64,000 nt of DNA, from NCBI RefSeq assembly GCF_021130785.1, contig NC_060214.1:48483001-48547000 (forward strand), read 5' to 3'. The stretch is from Homalodisca vitripennis (Eukaryota; Arthropoda; Insecta; Hemiptera; Cicadellidae). Shown here one piece after another: positions 14,426 through 28,045 of this stretch. The notes under the pieces were generated by a model. That model was not told the origin of the DNA, did not search any database, and saw only the letters and a list, made by a program, of their open reading frames with translations. The number at the start of each line of letters is the position of its first letter. The stretch's first letter is position 1. Position numbers and translations under genes: made by a program.

Positions 14426-17400
14426 CTTTAGATAGAACTAGACTAATCCAAGTATTGTTTCATTGTTTATATATGTTTTTTAAGTATTGCAATTTTACAA
14501 AATATATCTTGATATGACCAGAATCGATGTATTGTTAAAATACGACCGCTAAATAAAAGGCATATTTTTATAATTTTTTTCGTAATTAAATCGCTATTGG
14601 TACAATCAAGCTGCAAAACTAAACATAAAATATTACCGCCACCGTAGCTACCTGACAATTCGTTGCGCAACATGGCGAACAACTCGCACCTTTCGTGGAA
14701 TTCTGACAAACGACTTTGAACGAAGATTGGCAAACTTTGCAAAGTAGGGGTGCAACCGATTTCTAAAGGATGGAGTCTTAACTTTTTAAATTATAACTTT
14801 GAGAGCTATTGAACCTCAACTTTGTAATGTTTTTCTACCGCTTTTACAGTTTTACGCCAGTTTAATATGCAATATTATAAAAGTGAGACTTCATGATATG
14901 TTTGGCATGCAATAATTAGAATTTGATTTAATTAAAATGCCATATTCCATGGGCTATAAGCGAATTATGTCAATTTATGCCTTTTCCTTATTAAGTTGCT
15001 TAAATAATAATACGTTTTATAGTTAAAAAGAAATCAGATATTCTATGAAGATGAAGTAGAAAATTACTGAGGTATTACAAGGATAATTACCCTTGTTTCG
15101 ACATTATAATGGCATATTGTAAATTTAGTTATCTCTTTTAATAAGGATATGTAATAGTAAATATAATGCGAGTTACATGAGCACTTTAGTAGCTTTGGAG
15201 CGCTAAAGGGAGTAACATTTTCAGGGGAAAATACTCATTTGGAAGCTAAACGCCGCAAACCCTAGTTTTAAAAGATTACAGAAAAAGGGAATTTTTAAAT
15301 AACGGCTATAATCGGAAATATAAGCGACATTTCGTAATTCTATGAAAACAAACTCGAATATAGATTTTAAAATCCATAGAGGAATTCATTATTAAACGGA
15401 ATGGAGCACCACCGAGGCAGACGTTTGGCGGCCATTGAAATGGGGAAGAGGGAGAGCTGAAAGTACCAAATGTTTTTTTTTTTCAACGGAGTTTAATGAT
15501 TGACACATAACGATTACCACCAAACATTTTAATAATAGTTTTATCGTTACCAGCCGAAGACAAATGGACTAGAATATGTCATAGATGACTCTTTTTTTTA
15601 TTGATGCTGATATATTTAATTACGTATATCACACAAACGTATAGTCTGTGAAAAAATATATTGTTTGATATTTCAAACATTTTCCTAGCCTTCAATTCTA
15701 ACCATTTAAAAAATTAGGTTGGCTCACTATTGATTTCTTTATGGAATCAACTCTTGAATCAGTTTTATCAAAATAAGTAGGTTGTGTTCTCATACAGTGA
15801 AACTTGGTTCTTGTCTTTGGACTTGCAAAATTGCAATGAAAGAAGAGTCTTGGTTATTTCCCTATCGGTTATGGCATTTTATATCACCAATATCGTTATA
15901 AATTTTCGTTATAAATACGACTAATATTTTCATTGATGAGAAGTTTCCTGTCTCAAAAAGATAGGTTTGTATCGAAAAGAGTACACACCCTAAAATTAAT
16001 AGAGTAGAACAACGTAAATACTCCAATTGGTTATAATATAAATAGTAAACTTAATAAACATTTTCATTGTAGTGTAATAAAAATATCCTAGTGCCCCTTG
16101 TTGTTGCTTATTCTTAATTTTAATATTTATATATGCAAAGGATTCATGAATGATGTAACAGGAAATGTAGATAGTCTGTATGTCTGTGCAAGATGATAGC
16201 TCCTATAGCCTTATACCTTGGTACGTAGAGTTCTTTTTGTCCAGGAAAAAAATTAATTTATTCTAAGAATAAATCTTTGTTACGTTCTGGTGAGTACATC
16301 GATACTTAATTATGTACTTATTTTAGAAATTGTAAATGGATACCGTTGTAATTTTTAACGAAATTTCAAGTCATGTTGAAGCTTTTAACAACGTATGAAT
16401 GAGTGAATGTTCTGTAACTCTGAAGGCAAGAGTGTTTTTTCATAATATTTAAAGTAACTGAGCCGGTGGTTTTATAAATATACGGGTTCAAAAGAAAGTC
16501 CAGGGACGGTTAAATATGATTTTGAAATAAAAATAGAGCCAAAAACGTTATATGTTGTTATAATATTGTCTCATATAGGTCTATTAAGTATGCTTACACA
16601 TTTATCTATTCTACTATTTTCACAATGCCATCACGGACCAATGTAAATTATTAGGTAAAGCTTCATCAAATCCCATGAAGTGACATGCTCCATCATTGAA
16701 CTTGTTTCTCGTAAAGAAACGGAGCTACATGCACAATTTAAAACCTATAAGTCAGTTTAATTTTGAGGTATCTTGTAGAGTTACAGACAAATATAATTAA
16801 ATTTTTTCATGCTAACGAATAGGCTAATAGCTTTCGCTTTAGTTCAGCCACCAAACGGTCCTTTGCCTGGCGTGTGTAATCCGTTCCTGTCTTTTTTTAA
16901 AGAAATGTATACTTACCATTCTTTATTCTTGCGGTTTAAAATGAAAATTAGGCTTTAAACTATAATAATTTAACATTTTAACTAACCATTTCCTGAGCTT
17001 TTCCTTAATAAGTATTCACTTGCTGCTTATACTTCTGATTCGTTTTGTAATGTTAATGTAAGTTTTTCTTTCACCTACATCTCCAAATGGCAACAATTAA
17101 AGCCTAATGTCAAAGATTCCTTGTATTACCAAGGAAAACGTATATAAGGAAAAACCTTTTTGATATAAAGACATCAATGTAAATATAACAGGTAAGCCTC
17201 GTCAGTTGATTTCAAGTTGCTCATCATTGGATACCGTGGATGAAAAGAATCTTTACGTTTGTAGGTAGAAATACGCCGTCAGAAGATTCTACAATTTACG
17301 GGATGAAAGGTGGCCTTTGAAACTTACCAGTTTGCTTTACGGAGATATTGCCTTCATACCATCGCCCGCCTTGTGGCTGCATAGACTCTGTTCGGGTGTT

Positions 17401-17589
17401 TGGCCTTTCATTCATCGAGTTTTTAAAGGTGCGTTATTTGAATTTTTATTTGGTTTATTGAAAATACCAAACTTTTTTGGTCATGATCAATGCTCTGCAT
17501 TTGCAAAAAAGTGTGTTGAGACGAATAGTAATATTAAATCTACAATTTTAACAAACCTGGTGGAGCATATCACACTAGTTACATAAAAT
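14426..17589. other. Non-coding AT-rich region
   Basis: No gene or recognisable repeat was seen. Short open frames, such as the 89-codon one at 17317-17586, have no motif. Confidence 0.5.
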
Positions 17590-17965
17590 ATGACACCTGC
17601 AATGCTATGAACCCGAAAATGTGAGCGATCCAACGCTTTCCGTGGTTCTACAGTTGCGGTACTGTGGTGCGCCCAAGCTGCCGTGAGGTGAACTCAACGT
17701 TTCCCTCACTCGGTCTGTTGATGGGGTAGCAGTTAGTGATAAGTAGATGTGTCTGTTCGGATCGACTCACCAGAGTCGCAACTGAGTGCGCTTTCCGCGT
17801 GTAGCACTGCTGTCGGTGGTAGAGTGAATGCAGCGATCACATAAGACCAATAGATGGAGCACTCCTATTCCTACAACATTACTGGTGTTGAAGCCAGTGG
17901 CGGCCATCTTGGGAGCGTCTAGAAACGCCAAACCCCGTTCAGAGAAGCTTAAAAATTGCAGTGTG
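17590..17965. other. GC-richer, CpG-containing islet
   Basis: About 375 bases are visibly richer in G and C and in CG dinucleotides than the flanks. The segment lacks a long open frame. It could be a fragment of a transposon, a spliced non-coding exon or a host promoter island. I recognise no core promoter motif and cannot decide among these. Confidence 0.35.
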
Positions 17966-18677
17966 CGCGCATAAATAAATCGCCACCCAGCCCACTTAGG
18001 ATTAAACCAAAATGTTCAAATTTGTTTTACGTATATCTCATAAAATACCAATTCCAATGGTGCAACTCAAATTACCAGTTTTGATCTCTATATAATTTTA
18101 ATGAGCAAACAATTTTAAAAGTTTTATACACATTTGAAATCGTAACATGAAAAATATCGGTCTTTGAGGATGTTTTTGTTTTTAGGACAGGTAAGTTTTG
18201 TAAGCGGGAAAGTTTAAGATGAAGAGTTGAATTTTTTTTTTCATTACAAACTTTTTTTCTAAGATTAGTCGTTTTCCTGATATTATCGGCAGAATATAGG
18301 CAAAAACCCTGACCGCATCGCCCGACCTAATACAGATTACCTACACTCCAGGCCGCTCTCGGCTCTTAAATTAAAACTCAACATATCGTTAATTTAAAAT
18401 AATTCATTTAAATGTCATTAATTATTTTTAATACGTTAAACATTTTTAAACCCTATTTATAAGGCATTCGCTTTTTAACTAATATAAGGTGATTTACCTC
18501 AGGATCTTGTTCAAAACAATACCCTCCTGGGAACAGATTTACACCTATACACTTTCGTAACACTGAATTTACCATTCTGTCCTCTAGTTTTTGACGTGAC
18601 AACGTCTTAAATTAGGTTGTGGCTCGGAGTCACTCATGAAAAAGTGTAACGCCCGGTAACGTTACGATGCCCGTCCA
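17966..18677. other. Non-coding AT-rich stretch
   Basis: Nothing recognisable apart from a short GC-richer segment near 18300-18370. Confidence 0.45.
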
Positions 18678-18757
18678 GTGGGTCCGCCGCACGGGATCCG
18701 CACGGGATAAAGCAGATAACTGTGGGTCCGCCGCACGGGATAAAGCAGATAACTATG
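18678..18757 (+). repeat. GC-rich tandem duplication
   Basis: A unit of the type TGGGTCCGCCGCACGGGAT...AAAGCAGATAACT occurs twice head to tail. The first unit carries an extra internal copy of its CCGCACGGGAT core. The duplication is exact or nearly so, and thus recent, and is GC-rich in AT-rich surroundings. Confidence 0.75.
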
Positions 18758-19653
18758 TTTATTCGTGAAAATGTGGAGTGCTTAGATTCTCCATTTACAA
18801 CAACTACAACAATAAAGGTAAATAATTGTACACTGATATTTCATTATCGTAAACTATGATTGATTGATTAATTGTTAGATTGACACAAAAGTTGAGAAAC
18901 TGAGTTTATAGGTTATGTCATACTATTGACAAATATTGATAGTGTTAAGTAAATTATTAGTTTAAATCACTCTGCAATCAATCGTAATTCAGTCTATTGA
19001 GAAGAAACAGCGCGTATTGCTAGTCAAACATTTAAAATAACAAATTATAACCTCTAACCTGTCATAACAGTGCGACCAAACAAACAAACTAAACCGATCA
19101 ATCAATACGCGCGGAGTTAGAATTTAACTGTGTTTAGCAAGAATTTCAAATTCCAATTTTAGTAAATGTTTTATTCAACTTTACCATTTACAATAACAAA
19201 TTTTAATTAATTTCAAATTATGTACAATGTTTTAGTAAACAATAATTCACTTCTGTACAACTGACAATCATAATGTAGTATTTATCTGCAGTATTCGTTT
19301 GGTTGCAGTTTTGCTTTACCGGGGTTATGGCTACTAATGAAATGTAACCAAGTAAAACCTTTGAACAGCCGCCATTTTGTACTGGATCAATCTTTTTGAG
19401 TGCGGTTTGCGGCATTAAACTCTGCTAGATAAGCCCTTTAAAAAGATGTGCATATTGACCTATGCTCCTATTTAAGATTTCCTTCCGACTCCTTGCGGGA
19501 CGTCCCCATGATATTACAGAAAACTGATAGTTCCTTCAAAAAGTAGATTTTTAGGTGTAGTATTGATGTACCAAATCTTGTTCATTTATCTGTTATCGTT
19601 TAGAAAATATTATACCAGTGCAGGACTTTATGTACACCCTGTATATATATATA

Positions 19654-19818
<165 letters not shown>

Positions 19819-19883
19819 AGATAGACTTTTTGATTTATCAAGAGAGGAAAAAACTATCTGAAAAGAATTATTGTTTTGTATTT

Positions 19884-20012
19884 TTAACCCTTTTAATATA
19901 CTCCCATTTTGACTTACATCAAAAGTATCACGGCTTACGATTGACTTATTTCTTAAAAAAGTGCGCCATCGATTACAAAAAAACCCAGATTGGGTACTTA
20001 TACAATATAAAT
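19884..20012 (+). repeat. Interspersed repeat family B, copy 1
   Basis: It begins TTAACCCTTTTAATATACTC and then shares a colinear series of words with 22105-22230 and 46467-46596: an ATCACG-type block, GACTTATTTCTTA, a CCATCGATTAC-type block and a final GGGTACTTATACA-like block. The TTAA plus CCCTTTT start recalls piggyBac-type termini, but no matching opposite end was found. Confidence 0.5.
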
Positions 20013-22104
20013 TACCTCTCCTCACATATGATTAAAATAGGAAATGAATTCTAAAACTTACCTTTAGCAAATATATATTGTCTTATACATTTGTTTTGCC
20101 CATTTAGTATATGGCAGAATTGAATCATCCATTTCTTTCAAGACCATAATGGAGGAATTTTGGATGAGTTTCTTAGCTTTATTAGAAGATAATAAATTTA
20201 ACATTTTTGATCACCAAGATAGGAGGCTGAGGAATCCCCAGATAGACGTAATTGTATAAGGTCTTGTTGTAGTTCTATAGCAAAGGCATTATAAGGAGGG
20301 ATATTGGACGATAAATTATTCTAGGAAATTGGAAGAAACGTTTTTTTTTTGTTCCAGCCTGTATTACTTACATACGAAGGATGTTAGTCTTCTCTCGTTG
20401 TCTCGTTAAAATTTTAAATACAAATAGTGGATAACAACCTCAACGATTATCGTCTATATTAAATTAGACATATGGATTTTATCCTTTTATAAAACATCTC
20501 TACATTAGTGATGTAACGGACCTCGACAATAATTTGATTATAAGTGACATCGGATTTTGTTGTATCCAGTGACATTAAGTTGTATGCAGGTAAAACTGCA
20601 GGTTTACCGGTCAGAAGTGAATCCTCTTGGAGAATGATTTTTAAATTTAAATAAGTATGTAGAATAATATAAATGCTTTAAAATTTTTTTATTACTCTTA
20701 CTACCAAAGTGAAAGAATACATACATTGTAAATATTCTAGATATAGAAGCGGTCTATGTCTAAACATTTATATAATACTGATCATAAAAGTATATACTAA
20801 TTAAAATCACTCCAAAATCATAATTTTAATACGCCTCTGATTTACTAACCAGCAACACTAAAAGGTATGACGTAATGTATACCTATATTAGAGGAATAAA
20901 AATAATGTTTTCTAAACATGACATTTAAATACAATATGTAAATAATGGCTGAATTGATGTATGAAAAAGCATCAATATGATTTTGTGTTTTTAAAGCAAG
21001 ATTAAAAATCAAGATTACTCACACTAACAATAAAACAATATAGGTAGAAACAAGCAAACAAAGATTATTATACTGTCCGATAATATAAAGAGATTGAAAA
21101 GCTCTTTATACCAGAAAAAATAAAGGTAGGAGGAAACATAACCCTTCGATTAAAAAACAATCTAAATATATGAAAGTGTTCTAGAGTTGTAATAATATAT
21201 AAATGTAACGGCGTTGTAAATGTGAGTATTTGTTGTTATTTACTTTAATTGAAGGATGTAAAACTATACAAACATGCCATATCAAGGTTCGCAGACAGAA
21301 TATAAGCAGATTTGAAAATATTTCATTAATAGCTGAAACTATATTTTTCTGGAAGGCTTTAGGTAGTAAGTACCATTCCAAAGAACCAATTGCAAGAACT
21401 TAATGCATCAGAATGTTTCAAGAGCATAATGTATTTAAGTAGGTGGAATTAGTTATTTACCGTGCTCTAGATTTTAAAACCTGTTTCCAATAAAACAATT
21501 TTAGTAGGATCGACGTTCCTAGATGAAAGAAATAATCTGACTTCCACGAATTGAAGCTTCCCTTCAGAGTTTTGTCAATAAGCTGGTAAAACAAACTTTT
21601 ATTATTTTCGCTTGAATGAACTCAGGTTTTAATAATTTACTCTGGATAGTTGGTAAAACGTTGCTGATCTCTTAATGATTTATAGATATTTACGTCAGGC
21701 CATTTTACTATACATCAAAGGTATGTTAAATATTTGAATAGTTGAAACTTACAAGAGTAATTATATTAACAAATCAAAATTGTAACACAAGGCAATGCAT
21801 TATCCTACAGACTTTTTGGTGCCATCTTTCCTCCATAAGCTGCGTCTTTCTGTTAAGTGCCACTCAATGTCCAATGTGGTGGAAACCACACAAACGAGCC
21901 TGGCCTTATATTAACTCTACATTGAATAATTCTTCAACACTCTTTTATCTTAAAGACACAATTAGAATAAGACTGACATTTGTCACTGTAAGAGACTGTA
22001 CATAGTTAGCTAAAGGCGACATCAATTGTATTTAACTTTATGGCTGTTGATTTTAATTATGTCAAACTAAAATACATTATCTGACAAAAAAATAATTTCA
22101 TTCC
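20013..22104. other. Non-coding AT-rich region
   Basis: No gene, long repeat or recognisable regulatory element was seen. Confidence 0.5.
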
Positions 22105-22230
22105 TTAACCTTTTGTTACCCTTCCATTCCTACCTTCATTAAAACTATCGCGTCTGACATCAACTTATTTCTTAGTAAATTTTGTCTGTCAATTTAAATA
22201 ATGATGTAGTTGTGTGCTTATACATTGCTT
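22105..22230 (+). repeat. Interspersed repeat family B, copy 2
   Basis: It begins TTAACCTTTTGTTACCC and follows the same order of blocks as the copy at 19884, including CAACTTATTTCTTAG and GTGTGCTTATACA. It is clearly diverged from the other copies. Confidence 0.45.
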
Positions 22231-22444
22231 GTTTTTTTCAATTTTTGTGTTGTTAGTTTCTTGGCTCATAATTTGACGTGAACAACTTTTTCTAACTATA
22301 GTTATAATGTGAGAACCAAAATGTTATTCTGAGCTGTCAAATTTAAAATTTAAAAATAGACATATCATTTTGTAGTACGCTAAATAAGTCATTAATTAAA
22401 TTCAATTTTAAGCAATAAGCCAGTTAATATGATTTTCATTATAA

Positions 22445-23045
22445 AAGGTAATTGAAGTAATTGAATAATGTAAAATTAAACTGTGTGCCGTACGTCAACT
22501 TAACAGTAAGAAAACAAACAACGTCTAAGAGGATAATTTATGGGTGAACACGACTTAAGTTAGAACGCAGGGATCAGCAGTCAGCCCGCACGATAATGCT
22601 GCTGTAGTGCTGATAGTAATGCTGTTGCTCTGATAATGGTAGGTTAATTGCTCTGGTTTACCACTAGTTGAACACCACATTGTTATAAGATATATGTTAA
22701 TTTAGCAGCAATGCAGAGTTACAATATTTCATACGATAAATGTAAACCCTTTTGTTTGTTTTAACTTCCTATAGTAGCAAATACACAAAATTGCAAACAT
22801 ATGCGTAACGTAAGTTTCTAACATGTTTCAAAATAAATTTTACACATTTATTCCTCTAAAACTTAAATTTATAATGATTAAAGATACAAAACAGTATTAA
22901 ATTGTGCAACCATCCAAATGTATTTCTTTCGTTAAATAAATTTGAATAACTTAAAGGCTTAGTTTTATAGGCAATTATTTAGAATATTTATGTACCATTT
23001 ATAAGAGCTTAACAAAGGAAGGAAGTGTCAGGAAGGTAATTTATT
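22445..23045 (+). repeat. Interspersed repeat family C, copy 1
   Basis: About 600 bp is colinear with 23918-24545. Shared landmarks are AATTTATGGGTGAACACGAC followed by TTAAGTTAGAAC, ACGATAATGCTGCTG, TTAGCAGCA, CTCTAAAACTTAAA and the final TCAGGAAGGTAATTTAT. A third copy is inverted at 42840-43330. There is no coding capacity. The size and the lack of an ORF suggest a non-autonomous element. I saw no clear terminal inverted repeat. Confidence 0.75.
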
Positions 23046-23917
23046 TAAAATTATTGCAAAATGAACGTAAATATAGAAACATTAAATAATAATTTACGGT
23101 TTCATAATTCCAAGATTTTCATTGATAATTTTACAATGAATTAAGAGAAACAGAGTTTATTCATTTATTCTATTGATTAGTACAGACCTGGGTGTTTACT
23201 GTGAGTAGAAATATAGTGTGGTGAGAGAGAAAAATTACAAAATGATTTTGTGATTGTTCACCATCACACTTAAATATAACCGATAATACTTCAGATACGC
23301 GTTTAAGTCACATATAAAGAAATGTAAAATAAAGAATTTTTGCATATGTTAAATTGTTTTTAGTGTTTTAAATTTTAAGATATAAATCGATATAAAATGT
23401 GTGTCAATCGTTATACAACATCCTGGTAAAAATGGTTCAGGTTAAATGATAATCTCAGTTACTGAAGATGATTAGACTTTGATTTTAGAATATCCTAACT
23501 TCAAAACAAAACTTTCAGAAGATCTACTTTCTCTAGCTACATTTATAAAAATACAGCCAAAGTGTAATTTCAAACCGACAGCAATTTAAAAGTGGACATA
23601 ATAATCTTATAGTAAATTGCACAAATCATAACGTTAAATTTAAAAAGAAAGAAAAACCTAAAAGGTTGTAATCTGCTTTTTATATTTTATTACTCTAAGT
23701 ACATAACTTGGAAATAAATTTAGTAGAAAACATTTTTTTGTATTTGTTATTTACTGCTATTGTAAGTACGTTATGTAATAGTATTATTTATTACTAAGCA
23801 CTGGCAATAATATTTGTTTGTAATATCCAGTTTGTTATTTTGGGGAAATAAATGATTTATTATTATTTTTATTATTATTTAATTTCAAACGAACAATGTA
23901 TAGACAAATTATATTGT
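23046..23917. other. Non-coding spacer between two family C copies
   Basis: This AT-rich sequence has no gene. It separates two direct copies of family C, so the whole 22.4-24.5 kb segment might be a duplicated or internally deleted larger element. Confidence 0.4.
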
Positions 23918-24545
23918 AAAAAGTAATTGGAGTTATTATAAAATGTAAAAGATGAATATGTAAACGTTCTGCAACAACTTAACACTAAGGAAGCAAATAA
24001 GAGACTCAGAACGTCTCTGGGCGGATAAATTATGGGTGAACACGACTTAAGTTAGAACACAGAGAGCGGCAGTCAGCACGTACGATAATGCTGCTGACTT
24101 GTTGATGGTAATGCTGAGCTGTGATAATAGGTTATTTGCTCTTGATTAGTACCACTTGTGTATCACATGCTGTAATTTATATGTGTATTAGCAGCATCCC
24201 AATTAAAATATTGCCTACACTAAATGTAAAACATATTGGTTCTTGCCATTTTGTTTTACATCTAACAGTAGCAATTTTATGTAATTATAAATATATGCTT
24301 AACGTACATTTTCTAAAATGCCTAATTAATAAATGTTATACATTAGATACTCTAAAACTTAAAATTATAGTGTTTAAGTTTTTATAAAATATTAATGTGT
24401 CCATACATTCAAAATGTTTTACTCTCGGAAGATTATGTTAAATAAGTTAAGAAGGTTGTTTTGTTATAGAAAATTATTGGAATATTTCCACACGATTACA
24501 AAAGCTTAAAGTCGGAACAAAGTTTCAGGAAGGTAATTTATATAA
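23918..24545 (+). repeat. Interspersed repeat family C, copy 2
   Basis: Direct copy of 22445-23045 with the same landmarks (ATTATGGGTGAACACGACTT, ACGATAATGCTGCTG, CTCTAAAACTTAAA, TCAGGAAGGTAATTTAT). An 88-codon open frame inside it (24121-24387) is not conserved in the first copy and is unlikely to be coding. Confidence 0.75.
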
Positions 24546-24724
24546 GTGGATCTATACTAATATTTATATTAGCGGATTTCAAAAGCTTTTTTAACATATA
24601 TATTTTTGTATATCCATTGGATAAAATATAATTACATAATGAATTTTAAATTCTGCATATGTAGAACATGTAGTTGGAAAAAGGTGTATTTTTTATTTTT
24701 TTTAAGGCAAACTACTCCCCAAGC

Positions 24725-25012
24725 TTGTTCAAGATAGCTTAAAATACAGAACTATCATATTAGGTCTGCTATACCACTTCTTAAAATATTCTTTATGAAT
24801 ATATATTAATGTTTGGCAAAAATATTTAGCTTTAGTAGAAGCTTAAATTACAAGATATTATGAGTAGATATGTTTATCCCAATTCTTATAATATAATTAT
24901 AGTATATTATATTAAGATTTGGGATTTATATTTAATTTAGGAAAAGACTTAAAATACACTATTATCATCTTAGATCCACCTATCCCACTTCTTATTATAT
25001 TATTAGTTAGAA
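24725..25012 (+). repeat. Local degenerate direct repeat
   Basis: Two stretches about 210 bases apart share a GCTTAAAATACA/GACTTAAAATACA block, a TATCAT-TTAG(G/A)TC block and a final CCACTTCTTA-like block. A third match lies at 26695-26765. These are old copies of a short repeat or parts of one decayed element. Confidence 0.4.
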
Positions 25013-25149
25013 TAGTGGTTATTCTCAAAAGAATTATATATACACATACACAGCTCTTTAAAGCCTACTTCTGTCAAAAAAAAACAACTAATTTAGTTTA
25101 TATAGCTTTAAATGTAAAGCAAAATTAGATTACATTCTCTTATATCTAC

Positions 25150-26075
25150 ACTGTTAGCAGTTACCCGCTGCTTTAAACGCAATTTAGAAGGCGTTGCACG
25201 TGTATGGCTATTGAATTATTTACGACGCTAATGTTGTTTGACTTGTTGCCACAATAAATAAAATACGTAAAAAGTGCATATTTATGGCTCTTGTAATTTA
25301 CTTTGTGCTTAGCATGATTTATTCCATACATGATTTTGACTTGTTTCACAATAAAAAAGTATATATCACCTATCAGTGAAGTCTACTTCTATCAAAATGG
25401 AAGTAAAGCGGGTTTTATTTAGTATTTAAATTTATCTTGATAGTAACATTTTCTTTTAGATCTGATATTGAATATATAATAAAACTATAAAGTAAAAAGT
25501 AAAATTAAAATTATACTACACTTTTTTCTTTTTAAACTGAAACATATTTTTAATATTTTATAACATTTATAGATAAATTAGTGCACTAGTTCCAAGGGAC
25601 AGTCCAAATAAGCAGTTGGTTTCATCTAGCATAGTTCTTTCCGAATGCTTCAAAAGCAGTATTTGGAGTACAATTCTGACCAAATGGCCTTATTTTAGGA
25701 CATTTCCTAAGGTATGTGAGTACTTAACCAGGGCCTAAAATCCGAATTGGCAGGAAAGATAATGATTAACCAGTAGAAAATGTATTCACTATAAATGAAA
25801 CAAAATAGTAAACTATGTTTTCTCAAAACAGTTTATTACAAATTACAGTATCAATGAATTAATATTACACAACTTAGAGACGATGATAGGATTTTTCGCT
25901 ACTTTAAGATGAGCGAGGCGAAGCACGGAAGGGGTTTCCAAATAATAGCTGTATATTCATGTTAAAACGCGTAAGAGTGTCCCTCTAAAATTTCAGTACA
26001 ATCGGTTGAGTTTTTTAAGCATGAAAACATACAAAGGCACTTTCGCATTTATATGATTATTAGGATTGCAAAAAA
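25150..26075 (+). repeat. RTE/SINE-like insect repeat, diverged
   Basis: The segment opens with GTTACCCGCTGCTTTAAACG. It ends with a block reading ...TTTCAGTACAATCGGTTGAG, then ACATACAAAG and TTTCGCATTTATATGATTAT. Both ends are diverged versions of motifs common at the borders of insect RTE-type or related non-autonomous repeats (general knowledge, no database search was run). A partial second copy lies at 57320-57790. Confidence 0.45.
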
Positions 26076-27815
26076 TCTTTACTCTCAGCCTCAGCGGTTT
26101 TTTCTTGAATATGGTTATAAATTTGAACATTAATAGTTTTGTAGATTTCTATAAATCCTTATGGAGTGATAAAGGAATTATTTTCATTCTAGTTTTTTAT
26201 GGCATATATCTTTGAGGAGAGTCTTAAAAAATAAAAACAAAACTTAACACCAAATTAATATCATAGTAAATTGTGTATCTTGACACTTAACTATTTCGTA
26301 CTATGGATATGCATACAATATCACAATGTTGTAAATATTGTTTTGTTGGTTTTCTCTATGAAAATACATGAATTATTCTTACTAAAAAAGGTTTATTTTG
26401 ACAGAGATTAAATTTGGATGGATGTTAAACAAAAGAAAATGAGAGAGGTTTAATAGAGTCGATTTTGGCCGAAATGAAACTGCGACAGAAATTCTTATAT
26501 TTTATTTGGCGTTATGAAGTTAAAAAGATTCTTTCAATCGCGGTTGTAAAATTAAACATTGACTTTAGCCAAACGAGAAAATTATTGGTTTGTTATTTCT
26601 GAAAATTGCTTGCAGTGAAATTAATCTAGGCAATCTTTTCTGTAAAAACTAAATTACTGTTGGAACAATATATCAAACACGGCAATTATATTTGGCTTTA
26701 GAAAAGGCTTAAAATACTCGTTTATTATCTTGTATCTGTTTTTTCCACTTCTTCTAACATAGTTAATTATAATACTGGTTAATTAAATTGTTTCCAAGGG
26801 ATTTAGAGCTTTCCGTATAGCTATAGTTATAATATTACCGTAAATTAGAAGAAAAATTATTGAACCCCAGGGTATAATTAAATTTATAGTACTTTTGTAT
26901 GATTGTTGGCTGTTTTAATTTATCTTTTTATAGATTCATGGTCTTAAAGATTGCTATGCAATTAATTATGAATTTAATATGTCACCCTCGTGATTCTATT
27001 ATATTATGACTCTTAATAATCAAAGCAAATAGACAGTTTATGTAATCAATTAACGTATTAATTACTATATTTATACTAATTTACTGCGTCATGAAATAAG
27101 AAAAGTCTGCAGTTTTAGTGTACTTTTATACTTTTTATATCCTACTTAGAGTTACACATTAACGATATAGCATTAGTAACTGCATTGTATTATTAAAACG
27201 TAGAATAACACTTCTATTCTGGAATAAGCAATTTTTTGGAACGTTACGCACAAATATCTGCCTGTATTAATGTTGAGTTATACAAGTTTCTTATTATGTA
27301 TGCCAAATACATATACAATATACTGCGTTATATAACACAATATATTATAAAGACCAACTAGTTTCCTGGATTTCACAGGGATTGCTATTAATATACCCAT
27401 GCCCAATTTCAATTATTTACTAGTATTAGTACTAGTATTATAAATCTTTATTGTGATTTTCAGTTTAACCCCAATTCATCATCCTCTTAGCGCAACGTCT
27501 AGAATCTGACGTATAGGCTTCAGTACTGTAATCTAGAGTTATGTTTGTATGATGAGATCCAAAAGAAATTATGTGACGAATAAACTCAAAATGAACATCA
27601 GAGACACATAAAATACAAAATATAGTATAATCTAGGTGAAGAGATATTCTCATTGTCTCATCAGTTGTACAATTGAGAACAATACGATTTTTAGACACAA
27701 TCTCTAAGCACGGTGGAGCACTCGAGTTTTCGACATATAACTATGGTGAGAAGGGTTTATTCCATGTGAGTGTTGGGTTTAGATCCAGGGCACAACAAAT
27801 TTTCCAAATGGCAGA
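26076..27815. other. Non-coding AT-rich region
   Basis: No gene recognised. The 26695-26765 match to the local repeat of 24725-25012 lies here, as does an unassigned 77-codon minus-strand frame (27465-27698) without motifs. Confidence 0.45.
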
Positions 27816-28045
27816 CGCTGCACTAATGGGAAGGTGAAGTAATGTAGATGTTATAATGGTTGTGATATTTTTAGCATGCATAAGAAACGATACACAGATT
27901 TCATTTTAAACTTCTTCGTTATCAAATTGTTTGCATCTGCAGACGGACATGGTCTTTTAATAGAACAATATGACTTACTGATTGTGTCAGATAGTATACG
28001 CTACACTAAGTGGAAGGTGAAATGAAGTTTAACCCATCATTCGAT
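27816..28045 (+). repeat. Diverged repeat, copy 2, with an internal tandem unit
   Basis: GCTGCACTAATGGGAAGGTGAAGTAATG near 27817 resembles the block starting at about 28000 (CTACACTAAGTGGAAGGTGA), about 184 bases later. The 27900-28045 part is colinear with 781-925. This looks like a decayed tandem or dispersed repeat of unknown family. Confidence 0.4.
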
